Part shown: positions 1 through 5,243 of the stretch, piece after piece
Position numbering within the stretch: position 1 is the first letter of the stretch
Layout of the letters: every line of letters begins with the position of its first letter
DNA from: a bacterium
GTDB taxonomy: Bacteria; Planctomycetota; J058; JACQDU01
Length of the DNA: 5,632 bases
Reading direction: 5' to 3'
NCBI GenBank assembly: GCA_016200955.1
Contig: JACQDU010000220.1
Location: 1-5,632 of the forward strand
The notes under the pieces: generated by a model
Seen by the model: only the letters and a program-made list of their open reading frames with translations
Databases searched by the model: none
What the model was told of the DNA's origin: nothing
Position numbers and translations under genes: made by a program

Positions 1-156
1 GAGCGTCAGGTTCTTCCGGTAGGCGAGGATCCTGATCGCGGCGCCGCACCATCGGATGAGCATCACTTCGAGGAAGAGCGAGAGGAACGAGGCCGCGACG
101 AACGCTCGCCGCGGGAGCCGGTTCGCCGGGACGGCGACTTCTCGGGTCTCGGTCAT
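1..156 (-). CDS. Integral membrane protein, N-terminal part (spermidine-synthase-like membrane family), truncated by window edge
   Basis: Read on the reverse strand, an ATG at 156-154 opens a frame of exactly 52 codons that is still open at base 1. The first 18 residues are polar and basic (TETREV...NRLPRRA). A hydrophobic stretch follows at about residues 19-34 (FVAASFLSLFLEVMLI), then RWCGAAIRILAYRKNL. From memory, the pattern LFLE-LIRW-(I/V)R(I/V)(F/L)AY-KN is typical of the first helix of multi-pass membrane proteins carrying a spermidine-synthase-like methyltransferase domain; that assignment is inference from a short fragment. The ATG is preceded by AGGA about nine bases upstream and by GGAG closer in. 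The gene diverges from the SirB1-like gene across about 140 bp. The enzymatic part, if present, lies outside the window, so substrate and function cannot be judged. Confidence 0.6.
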   Translation of the reverse strand, partial: MTETREVAVPANRLPRRAFVAASFLSLFLEVMLIRWCGAAIRILAYRKNLTL

Positions 157-283
157 CTCTCCGTTCCTGGGAGCGCGGGGATTCTACTTCGAGCGCGAGC
201 ACGAGCACGAGAAGGAGGGCGAGCGTGTACCGACCCCCGTCGACAGCCCGCGCGCGTCGCGCTACGATCGCGACCCACGCCTG

Positions 284-288
284 AAGGA
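284..288 (+). promoter_or_regulatory. Candidate ribosome binding site for GTG299
   Basis: AAGGA lies ten bases upstream of GTG299, the only reasonable in-frame start between the divergent gene and the HEAT-like helices. It supports a start at 299 rather than the far-upstream ATG56. It directly overlaps the stop (TGA 282-284) of a short upstream frame starting at GTG225. Confidence 0.4.
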
Positions 289-298
289 CGTTTTCTCC

Positions 299-619
299 GT
301 GGGGCACAACGCGCCGGCCGAGAACAGGGAGCCCGGGGGGCCCGGGCAGCTCCTGGCGCTCGTCGAGCTCCTCGCCGACGAGAGCCCCCGCGTGCGAGCG
401 GCGGCCGAGGGCGCCCTCGCCCGTGCCGGGACGAGCGTCGCGTCGCTCCGCTCCCTCGCGGAGGCGATCGACGACCCCGGGAGACGGGCGCGCGCCCGCG
501 CCCGCGTCGAGGCGCTCCGGCTCGCTTCGGTCGAGCGCGAGCTCGCGGTGCACATGAGGACCGGGGAGCCCGACCTCGAGACGGGAGCGTTCCTCCTCGC
601 GCGCTCGCGGTGCACATGA
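299..619 (+). pseudogene. N-terminal fragment of a HEAT-like/SirB1-family protein, frameshifted
   Basis: This is the 5' half of the SirB1-family gene that continues at 610-1299. The best start is GTG299, with AAGGA at 284-288 ten bases upstream. The frame is open further left to an ATG at 56, but that start would overlap the divergent membrane gene and adds only low-complexity sequence. After a short G/P-rich leader the protein has paired amphipathic helices of HEAT-repeat type (LLALVELLADESPRVRAAAE, then ASLRSLAEAIDDPGRRARAR). It then enters the SirB1 N-terminal region with RTGEPDLETGAFLLAR. There it leaves the family frame: a 62-bp tandem copy shifts it into SRCT and a TGA at 617-619. Removing one copy joins it in frame to the downstream part, giving about 312 codons. 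The gene is therefore a broken, split or misassembled version of one ORF. The function of the helical N-terminus is unknown. Confidence 0.65.
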
Positions 620-664
620 GGACCGGGGAGCCCGACCTCGAGACGGGAGCGTTCCTCCTCGCGC
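541..664. repeat. Exact 62-bp tandem duplication inside the SirB1-family gene
   Basis: Bases 541-602 and 603-664 are identical, and the match at offset 62 continues two more bases (604/666) before breaking at 605 (t) versus 667 (c). On the left, 540 (a) and 602 (c) differ. The unit is 62 bp, not a multiple of three, so the duplication shifts the frame. Both copies encode the same peptide, HMRTGEPDLETGAFLLAR, the first in the frame of GTG299 and the second in the frame of 610-1299. The perfect identity means that the event is very recent or is an assembly error such as two overlapping contig ends joined without merging. Confidence 0.97.
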
Positions 665-1299
665 GCCTCCACTACCCCGAGCTCGACGCCGCGCGTTACT
701 CGGCCGACCTCGACGCGATGGCCGCGGACGTGCGCGCGCTTCTCCGGACCGAGAGCCGGACGACGATGGGCCGCCCGACCCGCGCGGGCGCGCGGGCGTT
801 GCGCCGCTTCCTCCACGACGAGCGCGGCTTCAAGGGAAACGTCGAGCACTACAACGACCCCGAGAACGCCTTCCTGAACCGCGTGCTCGACCGCAAGGTC
901 GGGATCCCGACCTCGCTCTCGTGCGTCTACCTCCTCCTCGCGCGGAGGCTCGGCGTCCCGCTCGAGGGAGTGAACCTCCCGCTCCACTTCCTCGTCCGCT
1001 ACTCGGACGACGATGGCGAGACGTTCATCGATGCTTTCTCCCAGGGCCGTTTCCTGACGCGGACCGACTGCCGCGACTTCCTGAAAGGAGCGGGCCTCGA
1101 CGCGAGGCCCGAGTTCCTCGGGAGAGCGAGCGACCGCCAGGTCCTCTCGCGCCTCGCGCGCAGCCTCGTCGCGAGCTTCCGCTGCGCGGGCGCCGAGCCG
1201 CTCGCGGAGCGCTTCGAGCGTTACCTCGCGATCGTGGCTCCCGGAGAGGGCGGGACCGTGCCCCTCGACCGCCCCGACGCCAACGGAGGCGTGCGCTGA
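610..1299 (+). CDS. SirB1-family transglutaminase-like protein, C-terminal part
   Basis: This frame carries the SirB1 transglutaminase-like domain. Numbering from GTG610, visible landmarks are RTGEPDLETGAFLLARLHYPELD (4-26), the ERGFKGN segment (71-77), YNDPENAFLNRVLDRKVGIPTSLS (81-104), a conserved-looking His in LHFLVR (H126), Asp in FIDAF (D141), and a helical, TPR-like tail (about 176-210). H126 and D141 fit the His and Asp of the transglutaminase fold. C105 is near the expected cysteine position, but I cannot say it is catalytic, and many SirB1 proteins lack that cysteine. The biochemical role of the family is not established. The start is uncertain: GTG610 and ATG616 are both in frame, neither has a clear Shine-Dalgarno, and the original start was probably GTG299 before the 62-bp duplication broke the frame. 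ATG616 overlaps the TGA of the upstream fragment (ATGA), so coupled re-initiation is conceivable. The Nudix gene follows 94 bp downstream. Confidence 0.8.
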   Translation: MHMRTGEPDLETGAFLLARLHYPELDAARYSADLDAMAADVRALLRTESRTTMGRPTRAGARALRRFLHDERGFKGNVEHYNDPENAFLNRVLDRKVGIPTSLSCVYLLLARRLGVPLEGVNLPLHFLVRYSDDDGETFIDAFSQGRFLTRTDCRDFLKGAGLDARPEFLGRASDRQVLSRLARSLVASFRCAGAEPLAERFERYLAIVAPGEGGTVPLDRPDANGGVR

Positions 1300-1377
1300 G
1301 CGAGGTTCCTCCTCCGGGGCGTTCGCCCGACGCTCCCCCTGGCGAGCGGCAGCGAGCCACGGTGAAAATCACGGCTC

Positions 1378-1390
1378 TGCACCCGGTGCA
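1378..1390. repeat. Short inverted repeat just upstream of the Nudix gene
   Basis: TGCACC and GGTGCA form perfect six-base arms around a single C, ending three bases before ATG1394. The element occupies the place where a Shine-Dalgarno would be expected. It could be an operator-like palindrome or chance; no regulator is suggested by the sequence. Confidence 0.35.
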
Positions 1391-1393
1391 ATA

Positions 1394-2065
1394 ATGAATG
1401 AGCCGCCGCCGCGCGAGGCCGTGCTCGTCGCCGCCGCGGTCATCGAGCGCGACGGCCGCTTCCTCCTGCGCCGGCGCCCGCCGGGCGGACACCTCGCGGG
1501 CCTCTGGGAGTTCCCCGGCGGCAAGGTCGAGCCCGGCGAGGACTGGAAGCACGCCCTCGGGCGCGAGCTCGAGGAGGAGATCGGGATCGCCGGCGTCGCC
1601 GTGAAGCTCATCGACGAGAGGACGTTCGACTACCCCGAGCGCCGCGTGACGATCCGCTTCTTCTGGACGCTCATCCCGAAGAACGCGGAGCCCCGCTCGC
1701 TCGAGGAGAACGCGCCCTTGCGCTGGGCGACGCCGGAGGAGCTCCTCTCGCTTCCCTCTCCCGACGCGAACCGGGAGGTCATCGCGCGCCTCTCCTCGCC
1801 CGACTTCCTCGGCGAGGGCGAGAGACCCGTGGACACCGTGGTCATCTGGGGGCTCTGGGGCCTCCCGCTCGCCTTCGTGCTCGCCGCGCTCACGTGGATG
1901 ATCGCGGAGCGCGCCGCGGGGAAGCGAGGGCACGACCTCGCGCGCCTGATCGAGCAGGGAGTGCCGTTTCCTCTCGTGATCGGCGGCGCGCGGTCGGTCG
2001 TGCTCGCGACCTTCCTGTTCTTCGAGGCGATCATCATCGCGATCGCTCTCCGGAAGAGGCGGTGA
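1394..2065 (+). CDS. MutT-type Nudix hydrolase with a C-terminal two-helix membrane extension
   Basis: Residues 1-133 form a MutT-like Nudix domain. The complete Nudix box is at residues 43-65 and fits GX5EX7REUXEEXGU: G43, E49, R57-E58, E61-E62, G64. The preceding LWEFPGGKVEPGE is typical of MutT-type enzymes, which hydrolyse damaged nucleoside triphosphates such as 8-oxo-dGTP. The family assignment is firm; the exact substrate is inferred. MutT proteins usually end near residue 130, but here the frame runs on to residue 223. The extension has hydrophobic stretches at about 148-170 and 200-219, linked by a basic segment with HDLARLIEQGVPFP, and ends in RKRR. An in-frame GTG at 1829 (residue 146) with GAGGG ten bases upstream could be the start of a formerly separate small membrane protein. 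The start at ATG1394 lacks a clear Shine-Dalgarno. The gene follows the SirB1-like gene and converges on the kinase gene. Confidence 0.9.
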   Translation: MNEPPPREAVLVAAAVIERDGRFLLRRRPPGGHLAGLWEFPGGKVEPGEDWKHALGRELEEEIGIAGVAVKLIDERTFDYPERRVTIRFFWTLIPKNAEPRSLEENAPLRWATPEELLSLPSPDANREVIARLSSPDFLGEGERPVDTVVIWGLWGLPLAFVLAALTWMIAERAAGKRGHDLARLIEQGVPFPLVIGGARSVVLATFLFFEAIIIAIALRKRR

Positions 2066-2170
2066 GGAGGTCGGATCCCCGGTCGTCGGAGTCGGGTCGG
2101 GGCCAAACGCTCGTCCCCTCCTGGTGTAGCCAGTTGACCTGACCGATACCCCGCCGCGTCGACGATCCGC
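2066..2170. other. Convergent intergenic gap without a convincing terminator
   Basis: These 105 bp separate the stop codons of the convergent Nudix and kinase genes. Small complementary arms exist: CCCCG 2077-2081 with CGGGG 2098-2102, and CTGG 2121-2124 with CCAG 2130-2133. They are short, have large loops or weak stems, and no T-run follows on either strand. A Rho-independent terminator is not supported. No small ORF or RNA gene was recognised. Confidence 0.5.
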
Positions 2171-4981
2171 CTACTTCCTCTCGAGCCTGACGAGCCTCGC
2201 CCGCGCCTCCGCCCCGAGCGCCGGATCGGCCGCGATCGCGTTCTTGAGCGCCGTCGTCGCCCCCGAGACGTCGCCCAGCTTCTCGAGGGCGAGCGCGCGG
2301 TCGAGGAGAGCGTCGGCGGCCGGCGGGTCCTCGTTGTCGAACGCCTTCGAGAACAGCTTCTCCGCCGCCTCCGCGTTCCCCTTCACGAGAGCGATCGTCG
2401 CCTTCGTCGCCCGGCGCTCGCCCGAGGCGCCGTCGCCGAACTTCTCCGTGTCGTCCTGCGCGGTCTTGAGGTCGCCCATGCGAGCCGCGAGGCGCGCGCG
2501 GCGGCCGCGAGCCTCGGCGTCGTGAGGCGTCCCGGGAAGGACGAAGCTCACGCCCTGGACGAAGCGCTTGTCGTTCTCGTGGCCTCCGGCCGCGCGCAGG
2601 ATCCCGAGCATGTCGCCTCCCTGCTCGGAGATCTCGACCGCGAGGTCGAGCACGGTTCGCGCCTCCTCCTTCTTCTCGAGCGCGAGGAGGCACCGCGCGA
2701 GAGCGATCCGGTCCTCGATCGACCCGGGCTCCCGGCCTCCGTGGAAGGCGATCGCCCCGGCGAAGTCGCTCCTCGCGATCGCGATGAGGGCGCGCCGCCC
2801 GCGGGCGTCTACGACCTTGGTCGCCGGAGCGACGACCTTCGCGTAGCTCGCGTCGGCTTGCTCCCATCGCCTCTGCGCCTCGTAGGTCCGGCCGCGAGCG
2901 GCCTCGCGCAAGGAGGCCGAGACGCCCTCGTAGTCCCGCTCCTCCGCGAGGAGCTTGAGCGCGTCCTCGGGCTTCCGCGCATCGACGAGGGCGAGGGCGT
3001 AGTCGCACGCTATGAGCCCGCAGCGCGGCCGCTCTTCCAGGGCGCGCTTCAGCTCCTTCAAGGAACTCGCGAGGTCGGTGGACTGGGAATGAAACGCTCG
3101 CAGGAGCGGCCCCACCGGGCTCCGGGCGATCGCGGCCTCGACGGCCTCCGGGTCGGGCGCGGTCCCGGTCTGCGCCTTGACCGCGTCGGCGATCACGAGC
3201 GCGATCGGGTGCTTGGGATGCGAGCCGAGGAGCTCTTGCCACGACGTGCCCGCCCCGGGCAGGTCGAGGAACGTGCCGACGACGTAGTCCTCGAAGCCGG
3301 CGTCGGCGTTCGAGGGAGCCATCCGGAGCGCCTCCGCGTAGATCGCCCTCGCTCCCAGGAGATCGCCGGTCCAGATCCGCGCGCGGGCTCGCTCGATCGC
3401 CTCCTCGGCGGTCTTCGGGGGAGCCGTGTAGAGGGGAGGAGGCGGCGTCGCGTCGAACGTCGCGGGAGGCGGCGGCCCTCCTCCTCCGGGATTCTGGGAG
3501 GAAGCCGTCCTCTCACCGAGAGCGAAGACGAGCGCGACCGGGACGAGCACCAGGACGAGCGCGACGGCACCGACGATCGCGCGATGCTCGCTCGCCGTCC
3601 TCATGAGAGGTGCGAGGAGAGACGCGCTCCCTCCCGCGAGCGGCCTCCCCGCGAGCACGCGGTCGAGGTCGTCGGCCATGAGCGCCGCGTTCAGGTAGCG
3701 CCTCTCGGGCTCCCGCGCGAGCGCCCTCTCGCAGACGAGCGCCACGCCGCCGGGAGTGCCCGCGCGCATGCGCGGAGGCCGGAACGCGCCCTTCTTGATC
3801 TCCGCGACGAGCGAGTAGACGGAGCCCGCGGTGTAGGGGACCTCTCTCGAGACCGCCTCGTAGAGCGTCGCGCCGAGCGAGTAGACGTCCACGAGAGGCC
3901 CCGTGGCGCTCGTCCCGTGGTCGAAGCGCTCGGGCGCCATGTAGAGCGGCGTCCCGACGAGCTGGCCCGTCTTCGTGAGCTTGTCCGGCCTCTCGTCCAT
4001 GTCGCGCGCGAGGCCGAAGTCGACGACGTGACCTCGCCCCTCCTCGTCCACGAGGATGTTCGAGGGCTTCACGTCGCGGTGGACGATCCCCATGTCGTGA
4101 GCGTGGGCGATCCCGCGCGCGGCGTCTCTCATGACCTCGCACGCCCGGCGCCAGTGCATGCCCTTCCCCGCCTCGGCGATCAGGGCCGCGAGGCTCGGGC
4201 CCTTGACCATGTCCATGGTCATGTAAGGGATCTTGTCGAACTCGCCCGTCTCGAAGATCGGGACGATGTTCGCGTGGCGCAGCTTCGCCGCCGCGCGCGC
4301 CTCTCGCTCGAAGCGGCGGAGGGTCAGCTCGGAGGCGCGGCGCTCGGGCGAGAGCATCTTGAGCGCGACCGTGCGCCCGAGCTTCCGGTCGCGCGCCTCG
4401 TAGACGACTCCCATGCCGCCCTCGCCCAGGCGCCGCACGAGCTCGTAGTGCCCGAAGCGCGACGACGAGAGCCCGAACGGGAGGCGATCGCTGTCTCCTC
4501 CCTGCTCGACGGGCGTCTGCGTGTTCCCGAGAGGAGGCGTCGGCGCGCGCGCCGCCGGCTTCGTGATCCGCGACGTCCCGGGCCCCTGCGAGTGCGCGAG
4601 CCGGGCGCTCGGCGAGGGAGACGGCCGCGGCCCGTCGGGCGCGATCGTCGGAGGAATGGGAGAGAGGACCTTCGCCCGGCCCGAAGGCCCGTTCGAGTCG
4701 GGCGCGATCGTCGGAGGGATCGGCGACTTCGAGGACATGACGAACGGCACGTCCACCGGGAGAGTCCCGGCGAGAGGCGAGCTCACGCCGGAGGCCTGCG
4801 CGCGGACCTGCGCGAGCGCGCGCGACGCCGCGTCCCGGGAGACGAGCCCTCGCCGCACGGCGACCTCGAGCGCGCTCTCGCCCGAGGACGCGGCCTCGTA
4901 GAGGCACGCCGCCGCGTCCTGCGAGCGGACCGCTCCCTGCCGGACCAGGGCGCGCACGGCTTGCTCGGGCTCGCTCAGCAC
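2171..4981 (-). CDS. Transmembrane Ser/Thr protein kinase (PknB/Hanks type) with C-terminal TPR-like domain, 936 aa
   Basis: The order is: a helical N-terminal segment (about 1-62); a Pro/Ser-rich linker (63-175) containing SPIPPTIAPD twice (86-95, 107-116); a Hanks-type kinase domain (about 179-443); one membrane helix (about 468-488); a Gly/Pro-rich linker (498-523); and a helical tail (524-936) with about seven degenerate TPR-like units. All kinase motifs are present: glycine loop GEGGMGVVY (186-194), VALK lysine K208, alpha-C glutamate E227, HRDVKPSN (301-308), DFG (321-323), GTPLYMAPE (343-351) and DVYSLG (365-370). It is therefore an RD kinase predicted to be active, probably regulated by phosphorylation of T336, T338 or T344 in the activation loop. 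The kinase should be cytoplasmic and the TPR tail outside the membrane, a common layout in PknB-like receptors. The start is GTG4981: an in-frame TAG lies four codons upstream, and AGGA directly abuts the GTG, closer than ideal. V9 (GTG) and M82 are alternatives. Substrates are unknown. Confidence 0.95.
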   Translation of the reverse strand: MLSEPEQAVRALVRQGAVRSQDAAACLYEAASSGESALEVAVRRGLVSRDAASRALAQVRAQASGVSSPLAGTLPVDVPFVMSSKSPIPPTIAPDSNGPSGRAKVLSPIPPTIAPDGPRPSPSPSARLAHSQGPGTSRITKPAARAPTPPLGNTQTPVEQGGDSDRLPFGLSSSRFGHYELVRRLGEGGMGVVYEARDRKLGRTVALKMLSPERRASELTLRRFEREARAAAKLRHANIVPIFETGEFDKIPYMTMDMVKGPSLAALIAEAGKGMHWRRACEVMRDAARGIAHAHDMGIVHRDVKPSNILVDEEGRGHVVDFGLARDMDERPDKLTKTGQLVGTPLYMAPERFDHGTSATGPLVDVYSLGATLYEAVSREVPYTAGSVYSLVAEIKKGAFRPPRMRAGTPGGVALVCERALAREPERRYLNAALMADDLDRVLAGRPLAGGSASLLAPLMRTASEHRAIVGAVALVLVLVPVALVFALGERTASSQNPGGGGPPPPATFDATPPPPLYTAPPKTAEEAIERARARIWTGDLLGARAIYAEALRMAPSNADAGFEDYVVGTFLDLPGAGTSWQELLGSHPKHPIALVIADAVKAQTGTAPDPEAVEAAIARSPVGPLLRAFHSQSTDLASSLKELKRALEERPRCGLIACDYALALVDARKPEDALKLLAEERDYEGVSASLREAARGRTYEAQRRWEQADASYAKVVAPATKVVDARGRRALIAIARSDFAGAIAFHGGREPGSIEDRIALARCLLALEKKEEARTVLDLAVEISEQGGDMLGILRAAGGHENDKRFVQGVSFVLPGTPHDAEARGRRARLAARMGDLKTAQDDTEKFGDGASGERRATKATIALVKGNAEAAEKLFSKAFDNEDPPAADALLDRALALEKLGDVSGATTALKNAIAADPALGAEARARLVRLERK
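3518..3580 (-). other. Single transmembrane helix of the kinase
   Basis: Residues 468-488 (AIVGAVALVLVLVPVALVFA and onward) are uninterrupted hydrophobic sequence. They are flanked by RTASEHR on the kinase side and GERTASS, then a Pro/Gly-rich linker, on the other side. It separates the catalytic domain from the TPR-like tail. Confidence 0.85.
3653..4447 (-). other. Protein kinase catalytic domain within the kinase gene
   Basis: This covers residues 179-443. Every invariant residue needed for catalysis is intact: ATP-binding K208 with E227, catalytic D303 in HRD, N308, the metal-binding D321 of DFG, and the APE glutamate E351. It is not a pseudokinase by sequence. Confidence 0.92.
4634..4726 (-). 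repeat. Duplicated SPIPPTIAPD linker motif in the kinase N-terminus
   Basis: The ten-residue motif is encoded at 4726-4697 and again at 4663-4634, 63 bp apart. At DNA level, both copies share a gggcgcgatcgtcggagg core, with a few changes beside it. It lies in the low-complexity Pro/Ser-rich region before the kinase domain. A recent in-frame duplication, a short binding motif or a phosphorylated linker are all possible. Confidence 0.75.
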
Positions 4982-5000
4982 TCCTGGAATCTAGCAGGGG

Positions 5001-5028
5001 CGCCCGGGCGAATGCTCATAAAGATGAG
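5001..5028. promoter_or_regulatory. Palindromes in the AT-rich spot upstream of the kinase gene (weak candidate)
   Basis: CGCCCGGGCG at 5001-5010 is a perfect ten-base palindrome. CTCAT and ATGAG (5015-5019 and 5024-5028) are perfect five-base arms around AAAG. The second lies in the only noticeably AT-rich stretch of the divergent spacer, 20-50 bp upstream of the kinase start. No clear -10/-35 pair can be picked. Short palindromes are frequent by chance in sequence this GC-rich, so this is only a place where a kinase promoter or operator could sit. Confidence 0.2.
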
Positions 5029-5044
5029 ACGAAGCGCGCTTGTT

Positions 5045-5177
5045 CCGATCGCCCTGAGCGTAGCTGCTCGCCGCCCCACCGATCGCCCTGAGCATAGCGG
5101 CTCGCCCGAGGGCGAGTCGCGAAGTCCTAGGGTCGACTACGGCCGCCCTTCGCGCGGCCCAGGCTCAGGACGATCGG
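5045..5177. repeat. Composite intergenic repeat element: two direct copies and one inverted copy, with nested hairpins
   Basis: Copy A (5045-5072) and copy B (5079-5106) are 28-base direct repeats with two differences (5060/5094 and 5065/5099). A 15-base inverted copy (5163-5177) matches the first 15 bases of each with one difference. Between copy B and the inverted copy are nested stems: CTCGCCC 5101-5107 with GGGCGAG 5110-5116 (extendable to 5097-5120 with one G-T), CGCGAAG 5118-5124 with CTTCGCG 5148-5154, and the alternative GGCCGC 5141-5146 with GCGGCC 5154-5159. The core CCCTGAGC-TAGC resembles dispersed intergenic repeats of the CCTGAGC...GAAGG type seen in several GC-rich genomes (from memory). 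It is probably a REP-like dispersed element rather than a gene. Confidence 0.75.
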
Positions 5178-5243
5178 ATCGGGAGCCGTTGACGCCTCGC
5201 GCTCCAAGGAGAGACCCTCTCACGCCCGGGATCGAGAGGCTCC

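Noticed and set aside
56..298. Extension of the SirB1-like N-terminal fragment upstream to ATG56
   Set aside because: It would overlap the start of the divergent membrane gene, reads as low-complexity Arg/Glu/Ser sequence with no domain, and has no Shine-Dalgarno; GTG299 with AAGGA is better supported.
262..987. Long reverse-strand reading frame antisense to the SirB1-like gene
   Set aside because: It is a GC-rich shadow frame dominated by Arg/Ala/Glu with no recognisable domain; the forward strand carries clear SirB1 family motifs.
1357..1378. Imperfect hairpin AGCCACGGTGA/TCACGGCT upstream of the Nudix gene as a terminator
   Set aside because: The arms need a three-base bulge (GTGA/TCAC plus AGCC/GGCT), there is no T-run, and the short gap suggests the genes may be cotranscribed.
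1025..1933. 302-codon reverse-strand frame across the SirB1-like and Nudix genes
   Set aside because: It spans two forward genes and the gap between them and has shadow-frame composition; the Nudix box on the forward strand settles the coding strand.
2077..2133. Terminator hairpins in the convergent gap
   Set aside because: Stems of 4-5 bp with large or weak loops and no T-run on either strand.
2034..3242. 402-codon reverse-strand frame crossing the convergent gap
   Set aside because: Extremely Arg/Gly/Ala-rich shadow of the kinase TPR region, with no motif.
3513..4907. 464-codon reverse-strand frame overlapping the kinase gene
   Set aside because: It is the kinase gene read in another frame of the same strand, giving very Arg-rich sequence; the kinase frame has every catalytic motif.
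5045..5106. CRISPR array from the two 28-base direct repeats
   Set aside because: Only two copies separated by six bases, with mismatches, plus an inverted copy; there is no spacer pattern and no cas genes.
5189..5217. TTGACG at 5189-5194 as a -35 box for the amidohydrolase gene
   Set aside because: The 17-base spacing leads to AGACCC, which is nothing like a -10 element; a single six-base match is not enough.
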